Assembly: GCA_963702595.1 (NCBI GenBank)
Contig: CAVPDC010000016.1
Span: 1 to 64,000 of the forward strand
From: JALORV01 sp963702595
Lineage (GTDB): Bacteria; Pseudomonadota; Gammaproteobacteria; Burkholderiales; Burkholderiaceae_F
Reading direction: 5' to 3'
DNA length: 64,000 nucleotides
Shown here: positions 48,518 to 56,736 of the stretch, piece by piece
Numbering within the stretch: position 1 is the first letter of the stretch
Layout of the letters: every line of letters starts with the position of its first letter
Notes under the pieces: model-generated
Told to the model about the DNA's origin: nothing
What the model saw: only the letters and a program-made list of their open reading frames with translations
The model's database searches: none
Made by a program: the position numbers and the translations under genes

Positions 48518-48814
48518 TCAGCGTTCGGGCGGCAGCAGCCAGACCTGGCTCACCTGGCCCGTCGCGTCGGTCTTGTAGCGCACGCGGGATTCCGCGGGGA
48601 CCTGGTTCGGAGTGATCGTGAGATTGGCGGCGTTGTAGACGCGCGCGCCAGGTGCCAGGCGCATCGCCTTGCCGTCGATCGTGACCTCTGGCAATTGCCC
48701 CCGGGTCATCGTGCCGATCACGCTGCCATCGGGCTGGGTCTTGTTCGCACTGCCACAGCCAGCGACCAATGACGCAGCCAGCGTGACGGCAATCAGGAAC
48801 GCAGGTGCGCGCAT
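48518..48814 (-). CDS. Small putative lipoprotein of unknown function
   Basis: A 98-residue protein that I do not recognise. From the ATG at 48814 it has a signal peptide MRAPAFLIAVTLAASLVAGC with the lipobox LVAGC (Cys20). A mature part of about 78 residues with several Val/Thr strands follows, including VTIDGKAMRLAPGARVYNAA and SRVRYKTDATGQVSQVWLLP. This suggests a small beta domain. It lies between the tRNA gene (16 bases upstream) and miaB. Frame and start are plausible, but function is open. Confidence 0.7.
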   Translation of the reverse strand: MRAPAFLIAVTLAASLVAGCGSANKTQPDGSVIGTMTRGQLPEVTIDGKAMRLAPGARVYNAANLTITPNQVPAESRVRYKTDATGQVSQVWLLPPER

Positions 48815-48829
48815 CGTCGGAGAGGAAAG

Positions 48830-48906
48830 TGGTGGCGGATCAGGGACTCGAACCCCGGACACAAGGATTATGATTCCTCTGCTCTAACCAGCTGAGCTAA
48901 TCCGCC
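48830..48906 (-). tRNA. tRNA with anticodon CAT (elongator Met, or Ile2)
   Basis: A complete 77-base cloverleaf on the minus strand. It has acceptor GGCGGAT paired with ATCCGCC, D arm GCTC/GAGC, anticodon loop ATCATAA with CAT, T arm with TTCGAGT, and an encoded CCA. CAT can belong to elongator methionine or to the isoleucine tRNA whose C34 is later modified to lysidine. The sequence lacks obvious initiator features. I favour Met but cannot decide. It lies 12 bases after thiD. Confidence 0.93.
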
Positions 48907-48917
48907 GCGGGCGCGAA

Positions 48918-49790
48918 TTATCTGCGGTTCGAAGGGTCGGGGTCAAATGACTGGCTTGGGCCCTGCCCCTGCCACAGCGCATGGAAGTGGTGTACGGGTC
49001 CATGCCCCCCGCCGACCGAGAGTTCATCGGCATGTTGCAAGGCGTGCGTCAGGTAGGCCTTGGCGCGACGCGCCGCCGTGGGCACATCGGAGCTCTGGGG
49101 CAGCAGCGTCGCGAGCGCGGCTGAAAGCGTGCAGCCAGTGCCGTGCGTGTTGCTCGTCGCCACACGTGCGGCCCGGAGCTCGATCATGCGGTCTCCGTCG
49201 TGCAGCAGGTCGGTTGCCTCATCACCCGGGAGGTGGCCGCCCTTGAGATAGACCCAGCGCGCGCCATCGTCACGCATCAGCGACCGCAGGCGCTCCGCGG
49301 CGCGGTACATCTCCTTCACGGTCTCGACGGGCCGAGCCTCGAGCAACACGCCCGCCTCGGGCAGGTTCGGAGTGAGGATCGTCGCCAGCGGCAACAGAAC
49401 TTCACGCAAGGCGCCAGAGGCTGACCGGTCCAGCAGCGCGTCGCCGCTCTTGGCCACCATCACCGGGTCAAGCACGATCGGCGCCAGGCGCCAATGCGTC
49501 AGCCGCTCTGCGACCTTGGCGATGACGTCTGCACGGCCGACCATGCCTATCTTCACAGCACCAATGCGTACATCGGCCAGAAGCGTATCGAGCTGTTCAC
49601 CGACAAACCCCGGCGTCGTCGGCAGAACTCCTGTGACAGCCCGCGTGTTCTGCGCGGTCAGCGCGGTCACGACCGCGCATGCAAAGCCGCCCAGCGCACT
49701 GATCGCCTTGACATCCGCCAGGACGCCGGCACCGCCGGACGGGTCGATTCCGGCGATGCTCAGGATGTTGGGGACTGCGCGACTCGGCAT
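48918..49790 (-). CDS. thiD: Hydroxymethylpyrimidine/phosphomethylpyrimidine kinase ThiD
   Basis: Phosphorylates HMP and HMP-P in thiamine synthesis and salvage. The product has 290 residues from ATG 49790; a TTG at 49811 would add seven. The motif LSIAGIDPSGGAGVLADVKA opens the protein, and LDPVMVAKSGDALLD, LTPNLPEAGVLL and SNTHGTGCTLSAALA, with the ribokinase-type anion hole, follow. It stands alone among unrelated genes; I see no thi-box riboswitch in the 36 bases before the tetR promoter. Confidence 0.94.
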   Translation of the reverse strand: MPSRAVPNILSIAGIDPSGGAGVLADVKAISALGGFACAVVTALTAQNTRAVTGVLPTTPGFVGEQLDTLLADVRIGAVKIGMVGRADVIAKVAERLTHWRLAPIVLDPVMVAKSGDALLDRSASGALREVLLPLATILTPNLPEAGVLLEARPVETVKEMYRAAERLRSLMRDDGARWVYLKGGHLPGDEATDLLHDGDRMIELRAARVATSNTHGTGCTLSAALATLLPQSSDVPTAARRAKAYLTHALQHADELSVGGGHGPVHHFHALWQGQGPSQSFDPDPSNRR

Positions 49791-49826
49791 GCGGCGACTC
49801 GTTGAATTCAAGACCGATGCGCAAGC

Positions 49827-49856
49827 TTGACACGCCCGGAAGCGCGCCCGTATATT
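49827..49856 (+). promoter_or_regulatory. Strong sigma-70-type promoter of the tetR gene
   Basis: A perfect -35 TTGACA (49827-49832) and a good -10 TATATT (49851-49856) are separated by 18 bases. The expected start falls within the palindrome that follows immediately, a layout typical of an autoregulated repressor. thiD begins just upstream in the opposite direction. Confidence 0.72.
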
Positions 49857-49870
49857 ACTGACCAGTCAGT
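49857..49870. promoter_or_regulatory. Operator palindrome for the TetR regulator
   Basis: ACTGAC-CA-GTCAGT: two perfect six-base arms around a two-base centre, directly after the -10 element. Location over the transcription start suggests that binding blocks initiation. A related motif lies before pcm. Confidence 0.62.
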
Positions 49871-49959
49871 CATTTAAGCCGCTCCGTTTCCAGTGCAGGA
49901 GCGGGGAGTTGCCACCCCCTCCCCCCAAGGCGCCCCGCTCCTGGTACTGGATGTTCACG

Positions 49960-50605
49960 ATGAGCACGCCCTCCGAAACCACCATAGCCAAGCCTCGCTG
50001 GGAGCGCCGCAAGGAAGCCCGGCCGGCGGAACTCGTTTCTGCTGCGCTCGAACTCTTCGTCGAGAAGGGCTACGCGGGGACGCGGCTCGACGATGTCGCG
50101 GGGCGCGCGGGCGTCTCCAAGGGCACGCTGTACCTCTATTTTGAAAACAAGGAGGAGCTCTTCAAGGCAGTCGTGCGCGAGAACATCGTCGCACGCATCA
50201 GCCAGAGCGCGGACGAAGTCCTTCACTTCGAAGGGTCGAGCGCGGAACTCGTGCGCCGCCTCATGGCCACCTGGTGGGACGAGTACGGCAGCAGCACCGC
50301 CGGCGGCATCGGCAAGCTGATGATGGCCGAGAGCGGCAACTTCCCGGAGATCGCACGGTTCTTCCTGGACGAAGTCATCGAACCGTGGCACCGACATCCT
50401 GGCGGCCGTCATAAAGCGCGGCAGCGAACGCGGGGAATTCCGCACCGTCAAGCCCGACATGTTTGCCCGCGTAGTGACGGGGCCGCTCGTCATGCTGTCG
50501 TTGTGGAAGCATTCATTCGGCGCCTGCAGCCAGCAGCCGCTCGACGCCGATGACTACCTCGCAACGCATCTGGACATCGTGCTGTCGGCCTTGCGGCCGG
50601 CCTGA
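49960..50605 (+). CDS. TetR/AcrR-family transcriptional regulator (one frame break near 50391)
   Basis: Repressor of about 214 residues once corrected. The N-terminal helix-turn-helix region is ELFVEKGYAGTRLDDVAGRA followed by GVSKGTLYLYFENKEELFKA, as in AcrR-type regulators. The ligand-binding half has GGIGKLMMAESGNFPEIARF. The frame slips by one base after EVIEPWH (about 50391) and resumes DILAAVIKRGSERGEFRTVK through to the stop at 50605. The start is ATG 49960; ATG 49951 is also possible. The strong promoter and palindrome upstream suggest autoregulation, and the downstream pcm-rhodanese-tolC genes are candidate targets (inference). Confidence 0.82.
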
Positions 50606-50702
50606 GCATGCGGTGCGTGCGACAGAACGCATGAATCGCGGGTCGAACCGCATCAGAAGCGCAAAGATGCACTGATAGACTTTCGCGCGGCTTTGGCCAG
50701 GT

Positions 50703-50733
50703 TTGACCAGGTCACAGCGCAGCAATCGATAAC
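50703..50733 (+). promoter_or_regulatory. Candidate promoter with TetR-like half-operator upstream of pcm
   Basis: TTGACC (50703-50708) and GATAAC (50728-50733), 19 bases apart, could form a promoter for pcm-rhodanese-tolC. Overlapping the -35 is the perfect palindrome TGACC-A-GGTCA (50704-50714). It shares TGACCAG with the palindrome at the tetR promoter, differing in the spacing of the right arm. Confidence 0.42.
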
Positions 50734-50743
50734 GGGACACGCA

Positions 50744-51421
50744 ATGCAGCCGATGGACTTCGAGAAGGCGCGCTTCAACATGGTCGAGCAGCAGGTTCGG
50801 CCATGGGACGTGCTCGACCAGTCCGTGCTCGACCTGCTGTTCGTCGTCAAGCGCGAAGACTTCGTGCCGCAAGCGTACCGGGCGCTGGCGTTCTCCGACA
50901 TGGAGATCCCGCTCCGCCTCGACGGCGTCGACACCGGGGAATGCATGTGGTCGCCCAAGCTGGAGGCGCGCATCCTGCAGGAACTCGCGGTAAAGCCGAA
51001 CGAGAATGTGCTCGAGATCGGCACCGGGTCCGGCCATCTGACGGCGCTGCTGGCGCACAAGGCCTATCACGTTGTCTCCGTCGAAATCGATCCTCGTCTC
51101 GCGGCATTTGGCGCGGCGAACCTGGCGCGTGCCGGTGTTCACAACGTCAGGCTCGAAAGCGGCGATGCCAGTCGCGGCTGGATGTCGCGGGCGCCCTACG
51201 ATGCGATCGTCGTGACGGGCTCGTTGCCGACGGTCCCGGCGGCGCTGCGCAGCCAGTTGAAGATCGGCGGTCGCCTCGCGGCGATCGTAGGAACCGACCC
51301 CGTCATGTCGGCCGAGATCATCACGCGCGTGACAGACGCCAGCTTCGATACGCTGAGGCTATTCGAGACCTGGCTCAAGCCGCTGCGCGGTGCCGAGCAG
51401 CCATCGAGCTTCCGCTTCTGA
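50744..51421 (+). CDS. pcm: Protein-L-isoaspartate O-methyltransferase family protein
   Basis: SAM-dependent methyltransferase of 225 residues in the PCMT family, which repairs isoaspartyl sites. It begins MQPMDFEKARFNMVEQQVRP, has REDFVPQAYRALAFSDMEIP, and carries the SAM motif VLEIGTGSGHLTALLAHKAY. ATG 50744 is preferred over the open frame from 50693. This betaproteobacterial form placed before tolC is more divergent than classical Pcm, so the exact substrate is uncertain. The stop overlaps the rhodanese start by one base. Confidence 0.88.
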   Translation: MQPMDFEKARFNMVEQQVRPWDVLDQSVLDLLFVVKREDFVPQAYRALAFSDMEIPLRLDGVDTGECMWSPKLEARILQELAVKPNENVLEIGTGSGHLTALLAHKAYHVVSVEIDPRLAAFGAANLARAGVHNVRLESGDASRGWMSRAPYDAIVVTGSLPTVPAALRSQLKIGGRLAAIVGTDPVMSAEIITRVTDASFDTLRLFETWLKPLRGAEQPSSFRF

Positions 51422-51744
51422 TGAAGGCGGTTTCCGCTCGCGAGCTGGCGGCGTGGCTGGCTGACGACATGCGTGAGAAGCCGCTGCTGCTTGACGTGCG
51501 TGAGACTTGGGAAACGCAGATCTGCCGCATCGACGGATCAGAACTGGTGCCTATGCAGGCGCTTGCCGCACGGCTGCCGGATCTCGAGCGTGAGCGGCCG
51601 ATTGTCTGCATCTGCCATCATGGCGGACGCAGCGCGCATGTCGCGATGTTTCTTGCGCGCCATGGTCACACGGATGTCTATAACCTGACCGGCGGCGTCG
51701 ATGCCTGGGCTCGCCAGGTCGATCCCGCGATGCCGACTTACTGA
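51421..51744 (+). CDS. Rhodanese-domain sulfurtransferase
   Basis: Single-domain rhodanese of 107 residues, probably cytosolic. It opens KAVSARELAAWLADD and has LLLDVRETWETQICRIDGSE. The active-site loop is CHHGGRS starting at Cys65, followed by YNLTGGVDAWARQVDP. The physiological sulfur acceptor is unknown. It is translationally coupled to pcm (ATGA-type overlap) and followed after 16 bases by tolC, a trio I associate with Betaproteobacteria. Confidence 0.92.
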   Translation: MKAVSARELAAWLADDMREKPLLLDVRETWETQICRIDGSELVPMQALAARLPDLERERPIVCICHHGGRSAHVAMFLARHGHTDVYNLTGGVDAWARQVDPAMPTY

Positions 51745-51760
51745 AGCTGGAGAAACCACA

Positions 51761-53356
51761 ATGTCGATTTCTTCCCGCCTCTTTGCACTGCGGCCGATCG
51801 CCGCGGCGCTGACGAGTGCCGCCTCCGTCTTGCTGGTTACGAGCCAGCCGGCCTTTGCGCAGGCACCGGATCCGGCCAAGGACACACAGCAGCTGCTCGA
51901 GGAAGCACGGCGCATGGTCAAGAACGACCTGCTGCAGATCTACCGCGAGGCCGTCTCCAACGATGCCGCCTTCGCCGCCGCCCGCTACCAGCAGCAGGCC
52001 TCCCAGGAGCGGGTGCCGCAGGCGCGTTCGGCACTGCTGCCCAACATCGGGCTCACGGGCCGCACCGATGCCAACAAGTACAGCACCAACGAGCCCGACA
52101 TCAGCAACACCTACAGCGTGTACGGCGGTGGGGTGAACCTCTCCGTGCCACTGTACCGCCCGCAGAACTGGGAAGCGCTCGAGCAGGCCAAGATTGCCGT
52201 GATGCAGGCCGATCTCACGCTGCAGCAATCGGCCCAGGACCTGACGCTGCGAGTGGCGACAGCCTACTTCAATGTGCTGGCTGCGGTAGATCAGCTGATT
52301 GCCCTGGATGCCGCGAAGCGCGCCACGCTTGAGCAACTGCAGCAGGCGAGGCGAGAGTTCGAAGTCGGCACCAAGACCATCATCGACACCAACGAGGCGC
52401 AAGCGCGATACGACCAGATCGTGGCGCAGGAGCAGGTGGCGCTCGGCACGCTGCTCGTTCGGCGCAGTGAGCTGCAGACCATCATCGGCCGCGACCTCGG
52501 AACGCTGGCGCCGCTGCGTGACCGGCCCAACCTCACGCTGCCGCAGCCCAATGACATCATGCAATGGGTGCGCTCGGCCGAAGACGCCAGCTACTCGGTG
52601 CAGATTGCCCGCGCGAGCTATGAGATTGCGTCGCGCGAAGTGCAGCGCCAGCGCGATGGCCATAAGCCGACGGTCGACGTCGTGGGCGGTTACAACGTCA
52701 ACAAGTTCAACGGTACGCAGACCAGTGACGCCAATCCGCGCATCAATGCCGGCACCATCGGGCTGCAGCTGAACGTTCCGATTTACCAGGGCGGACTGAT
52801 CCAGAGCCGCGTGCGCGAGGCCCTGTCGTTGCAGGACCGCTCCAATGCCGAACTTGAATCGGCCAGACGCAATTCCGCGAATGCAGCGCGCGACGCCTAT
52901 ACCGGGGTGAACTACGGCCTGGCACAGGTCAAGGCACTCGAATCGGCCGAGGTCTCGGCCCGCACGCAGCTCGACTCGACGCAGCTGGGCTACCAGGTCG
53001 GAGTCCGTATCCTGCTCGACGTGCTGAACGCCACGACGCAGCTGGTACAGACACAGCGCGACCTCAAGCGGGCACGCTATGACTTCCTGCTCGCGGCGTT
53101 ACGCCTGAAGGCGTCGACGGCCGCGCTCACGGACGAAGACGTGGCCGGCGTGAATGCACTGCTACAAGATAAGGCCCTGCCACTGACGGTGCCGGATGTA
53201 CTCGCGCCAGAACGCACACCGAGGTCGCTGGTCCCGCCGGCGAATCCACCTGCCCGGACGACGCCCACCAGCGGAACCAGCGCGACGCCCACGGTCGCTA
53301 GCAGCGGCGGCTCGCCCTCAAGCACGGCCAAGCCGACGCGCGCGAAGCGCCGCTAG
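51761..53356 (+). CDS. tolC: TolC-family outer-membrane efflux/secretion channel
   Basis: Outer-membrane channel for type I secretion and RND or ABC efflux, 531 residues. A signal peptide ends PAFAQ. The TolC repeat pattern is visible twice: DLLQIYREAVSNDAAFAAAR with RSALLPNIGLTGR and LRVATAYFNVLAA, then GLIQSRVREALSLQD with YQVGVRILLDVLNATTQLVQ. A C-terminal tail of about 60 residues rich in Pro, Thr and Ser follows. No inner-membrane pump or adaptor gene is adjacent. A TetR gene two genes upstream may regulate it. Confidence 0.92.
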   Translation: MSISSRLFALRPIAAALTSAASVLLVTSQPAFAQAPDPAKDTQQLLEEARRMVKNDLLQIYREAVSNDAAFAAARYQQQASQERVPQARSALLPNIGLTGRTDANKYSTNEPDISNTYSVYGGGVNLSVPLYRPQNWEALEQAKIAVMQADLTLQQSAQDLTLRVATAYFNVLAAVDQLIALDAAKRATLEQLQQARREFEVGTKTIIDTNEAQARYDQIVAQEQVALGTLLVRRSELQTIIGRDLGTLAPLRDRPNLTLPQPNDIMQWVRSAEDASYSVQIARASYEIASREVQRQRDGHKPTVDVVGGYNVNKFNGTQTSDANPRINAGTIGLQLNVPIYQGGLIQSRVREALSLQDRSNAELESARRNSANAARDAYTGVNYGLAQVKALESAEVSARTQLDSTQLGYQVGVRILLDVLNATTQLVQTQRDLKRARYDFLLAALRLKASTAALTDEDVAGVNALLQDKALPLTVPDVLAPERTPRSLVPPANPPARTTPTSGTSATPTVASSGGSPSSTAKPTRAKRR

Positions 53357-53403
53357 AACCAGCCGACGCGGGCGCGCGGCCGTTTCGGTCGCATCATCGT
53401 CCG

Positions 53404-54705
53404 TCAGTCCTGGAGCAGCGGCACGATGTATTCGATCGCGCGTGCCGTCGCGCCGCGATGCTGTCGCGCGAACTTTGTCGCGGCGTCACCCATCCGCAAT
53501 CGACGCGCGGTATCGTTCGCGATGTCCCACATCGCGTCGACAGCCGCTCGTGCATCACCAACCCGCTGGGCCGCACCGACTGCAACGGCATCGTCGGTGG
53601 CCTGCGCAAAATTGAAGGTGTGCGGTCCCACTACAACGGGTACGCCCACCGCGCAGGCCTCGATCAGGTTCTGCCCCCCCTGTGGCAAGAGACTCCCGCC
53701 GACGTACGCGACGTCACAGGAGGCGTAGTACATCGCCATCTCGCCCATCGAGTCGCCCAAGAGAACTGTCGGAGCATTGATGGTGCCCGCCGCCGCACTC
53801 CAGTTTGTCAAGGTCGAGCGTCGAAGTACCGGACGGCCGCGTGCGGCGATCAAGCGCGCGACATCGTCGAAACGCTGCGGATGGCGCGGAACCAGGATCA
53901 CGATCGCTTCGCCGATCGACGTGTCATCGGACGCAGCCAGGGCGTCGAGCAGCATCGCCTCTTCGCCCTCGCGCGTGGTCGCGAACAACAAAACTTTGCG
54001 GCCGCCCGCAGCGGCCCGGAACGCTCGACCCTGCTCGACCAGCATGGGATCGGGCGTGAAGTCGAACTTGAGGTTGCCGATGACCACGACCTGCCGGGCA
54101 CCGACCTCGCGCATTCGCTTGGCGTCGGCATCTGTCTGCGCCAGCACCTTCGTGAAGCTATGCGCCGCTTCGCCCATCAGCCGCGGCAACCGCTTCGCCT
54201 TCGCGAGCGATCGTTCTGAAAGGCGCGCATTGACCAGCACCATCGGCAAGCCGGCGGCCCGGGCCTCGGCCAGCAGATTCGGCCAGGTTTCGGTCTCCAT
54301 CCCCAGGCCCACCACCGGGGCGTAGGCACGCAGCAGGCGACGCACCGCAAACGGCATGTCGTAGGGCAGGTAAGCCTGTGTGACACGCCCCGGCCAGCGC
54401 GCGGCAAGCTCCGCGCCAGTGGCTCGGCCGGTGGGCGTCATGTGCGTCAGCAGGAACCCATGCTGCGGAAAGCGCTGTGCCAGCGCGCTGACCAGGGGCT
54501 CTGCCGCCCGCGTTTCGCCGACCGAGACCGCGTGGATCCAGATGATGGGTCGGCCGCGCGGAACGCTGTAGCGCGCCCACCCGAAGCGCTCACCCCAGTG
54601 CGCTCGATACGCCGGTTGCCGACGTGAGCGCCAGAGCAGGTACAGCGCGGCAAGCGGCACGACCAGCCAGACAAGTACCGTGTAGGCAAATCGGGGCAGG
54701 CTCAT
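53404..54705 (-). CDS. waaA: 3-deoxy-D-manno-octulosonic acid (Kdo) transferase WaaA
   Basis: Adds Kdo to lipid A precursor at the inner membrane. The 433-residue protein begins with a membrane anchor (FAYTVLVWLVVPLAALYLLW). It has IWIHAVSVGETRAAEPLVSA with the catalytic glutamate, LLTHMTPTGRATGAELAARW, and the C-terminal donor-site segment VAYVGGSLLPQGGQNLIEAC. The start overlaps the waaC stop (ATGA), coupling the two LPS core enzymes. It converges on tolC with a 47-base gap that lacks a clear terminator. Confidence 0.96.
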   Translation of the reverse strand: MSLPRFAYTVLVWLVVPLAALYLLWRSRRQPAYRAHWGERFGWARYSVPRGRPIIWIHAVSVGETRAAEPLVSALAQRFPQHGFLLTHMTPTGRATGAELAARWPGRVTQAYLPYDMPFAVRRLLRAYAPVVGLGMETETWPNLLAEARAAGLPMVLVNARLSERSLAKAKRLPRLMGEAAHSFTKVLAQTDADAKRMREVGARQVVVIGNLKFDFTPDPMLVEQGRAFRAAAGGRKVLLFATTREGEEAMLLDALAASDDTSIGEAIVILVPRHPQRFDDVARLIAARGRPVLRRSTLTNWSAAAGTINAPTVLLGDSMGEMAMYYASCDVAYVGGSLLPQGGQNLIEACAVGVPVVVGPHTFNFAQATDDAVAVGAAQRVGDARAAVDAMWDIANDTARRLRMGDAATKFARQHRGATARAIEYIVPLLQD

Positions 54706-55655
54706 CGCCGTGTTTCCAGGACCTGCCGCGCGGCGTCGATGACCGCCTCCATCGTTGGCGGCGTCCCGACGCCGCCGAGGCTGACGACGGGCCCATCACC
54801 GACCACGCCGACGAGCGCGGGGTCGTAGTCACAGTAGATGGCGACCGTGGGACGACCCAGCGCTGCGGCGAGGTGCGACAGCCCGGTGTCGAGCCCGATC
54901 ACGACCTGCGATTGCGCCAGCGTCGCCGCGATGGCCTCAAGCGAAGACCGCGGAGCGACGGTGGCACGCTGCATTGCCGCGGCAAGACGCCGGACCCTCG
55001 CCTCTTCTTCCGGCGTGCCCCAGAACAGCACGCTATGGACCCCGCGATCCGCAAGCCAGCGCTCCACACCGATCCAGCGTTCTTCTGGCCAGAGTTTTGA
55101 GGCACGGCTGGCGTTGGCCAGCAGCACGGCCTGGTGAGAGGGAGCCTCGGATGCCGCCGCGACCGTGAGGTCGAAGCGCGGCTGCGCGTCGAGGGCGTAG
55201 CCGAACACGCCGGCGCCGATCCTGCGGCAACGCTCCACCGCATGCAGCGCACGCGGCACAGGGATACGCCGCTGGTAAAACGCCGCAGCGATGCGCTCGC
55301 GGGCGACGTCGGATGAGAGGCCTGCGACCGGCGCGTGTGCCCAGCGCGCCATCCAGGCACTCTTGAGCAGTCCCTGCACATCGAGCACCCAGTCGTAGCG
55401 CTCGATGCGCAGTGCCCGCTTCGCATCGGCGATCTCGCGCCAGGTTGCTGTCTGCAACGGAGTCCTGCGCCAGCGCCGCAGCGCCACGCGATGCACCCGC
55501 CGGACGTGCCGGCTCATCGCGGGGATGGCCGCAAAGGACTCTTCGACCAGCCAGTCGACCTGAGCCTCCGGCAGGCGCGTCGACAGATCAGCCGCCAGCG
55601 GCAACGCATGCACGACGTCACCCATGGAGGACGTCTTGACGATCAGGATCCGCAC
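54702..55655 (-). CDS. waaC: Lipopolysaccharide heptosyltransferase I
   Basis: Transfers the first heptose to Kdo in the LPS inner core. The product has 317 residues from the GTG at 55655 (VRILIVKTSSMGDVVHALPL); the frame is open 81 codons upstream but that stretch is non-conserved. Glycosyltransferase-9 motifs are DWVLDVQGLLKSAWMARWA, VLLANASRASKLWPEERWI and VIGLDTGLSHLAAALGRPTV. It overlaps waaA downstream and follows galE by 58 bases. hldA, at the window end, supplies the heptose pathway. Confidence 0.95.
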   Translation of the reverse strand: MRILIVKTSSMGDVVHALPLAADLSTRLPEAQVDWLVEESFAAIPAMSRHVRRVHRVALRRWRRTPLQTATWREIADAKRALRIERYDWVLDVQGLLKSAWMARWAHAPVAGLSSDVARERIAAAFYQRRIPVPRALHAVERCRRIGAGVFGYALDAQPRFDLTVAAASEAPSHQAVLLANASRASKLWPEERWIGVERWLADRGVHSVLFWGTPEEEARVRRLAAAMQRATVAPRSSLEAIAATLAQSQVVIGLDTGLSHLAAALGRPTVAIYCDYDPALVGVVGDGPVVSLGGVGTPPTMEAVIDAARQVLETRR

Positions 55656-55713
55656 GGAGCGGGATTGTGCCGCAGTGGCCGAGCGGGCGAGCCCGAGCAC
55701 AGGGGGCCGGTGG

Positions 55714-56736
55714 TCAGTGCCGATAGCCGTTCGGATGCGTGCTTTGCCAGCGCCAGCCGTCTTCGCAGGCCTGCTCGATCGTGCGCGTCGCCTCCCAGCG
55801 CAGCAGCGACCTGGCGCGCGAAACATCGGCCCAGCAGGCCGCGACATCACCTTCGCGCCTGGGTCCGATGGCGTAGGGAATTGAGCGGCCTGCCGCACGC
55901 TCGAACGCGTGCAGCAGCTCCAGCACGCTGGTGCCGCGCCCGGTCCCGAGATTCACCGGCATGAAACCCGGCGTCCGCTGTGCATATTCAATGCCGGCAA
56001 GGTGGCCAAGCGCCAGGTCGACGACGTGGAGGTAGTCGCGCACGCCGGTGCCATCTGGCGTCGGCCAGTCCTGTCCCCAGACATTGAGATGCTCGCGCTT
56101 GCCGACCGCCACCTGGGCGATGTACGGGAAGAGGTTATTCGGAATGTCCTGTGGGTCCTCGCCGATCGCCCCGCTTGGATGAGCACCAATGGGGTTGAAG
56201 TAACGAAGCGAAACCGCGCTGCGGCCCGCGCCAGCGGTGCACCAGTCACGCAGGATCTGCTCCACCATCGCCTTGGTGTGGCCGTACGGGTTCACCGGAC
56301 GAATCGGCGCTTCCTCGGTGAGCGGCAGGTGTTCGGGCGCCCCGTACACCGTCGCGGAGGAGCTGAACACGATGCGGCCGACGTCCTTCGCATCCATCGC
56401 TTCGAGCAAGGCGAGCGTGCCGCCGACGTTGTTGTCGTAGTACTCCACGGGGCGCGCGACCGATTCGCCGACCGCCTTCAACGCAGCGAAGTGGACCACG
56501 GCATCGATCGGGCGGTGGAAGACGCGGGCCAGCACTTCCCGGTCGCGCACGTCGCCGTTGACCAGAGTCACCTGCGCGTGAGCAATCTTCTCGACCCGCT
56601 TGACGGCCTCTGGCGAACTATTGCCGAAATTGTCGAGACAGATGACGTCGTATCCGCTCGCCAGCAGTTCGACCATCGTGTGCGAGCCGATGTAGCCGGC
56701 ACCGCCAGTCACGAGCACGGTTCGGTTATGACTCAT
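55714..56736 (-). CDS. galE: UDP-glucose 4-epimerase GalE
   Basis: NAD-dependent SDR epimerase interconverting UDP-glucose and UDP-galactose, 340 residues. The Rossmann motif GGAGYIGSH is at residues 11-19, followed by VVHFAALKAVGESVARPVEY, SSSATVYGAPEHLPLTEE and VNPYGHTKAMVEQIL with the catalytic Tyr/Lys pair. The C-terminus has RREGDVAACWADVSRA. The start overlaps the pgi stop region by 11 bases. It likely supplies sugars for surface polysaccharide with the neighbouring genes. Confidence 0.95.
   Translation of the reverse strand: MSHNRTVLVTGGAGYIGSHTMVELLASGYDVICLDNFGNSSPEAVKRVEKIAHAQVTLVNGDVRDREVLARVFHRPIDAVVHFAALKAVGESVARPVEYYDNNVGGTLALLEAMDAKDVGRIVFSSSATVYGAPEHLPLTEEAPIRPVNPYGHTKAMVEQILRDWCTAGAGRSAVSLRYFNPIGAHPSGAIGEDPQDIPNNLFPYIAQVAVGKREHLNVWGQDWPTPDGTGVRDYLHVVDLALGHLAGIEYAQRTPGFMPVNLGTGRGTSVLELLHAFERAAGRSIPYAIGPRREGDVAACWADVSRARSLLRWEATRTIEQACEDGWRWQSTHPNGYRH

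Noticed and set aside
49791..49826. Thiamine riboswitch before thiD
   Set aside because: Only 36 bases lie between thiD and the tetR -35 element, too short for a TPP aptamer, and no thi-box sequence is visible.
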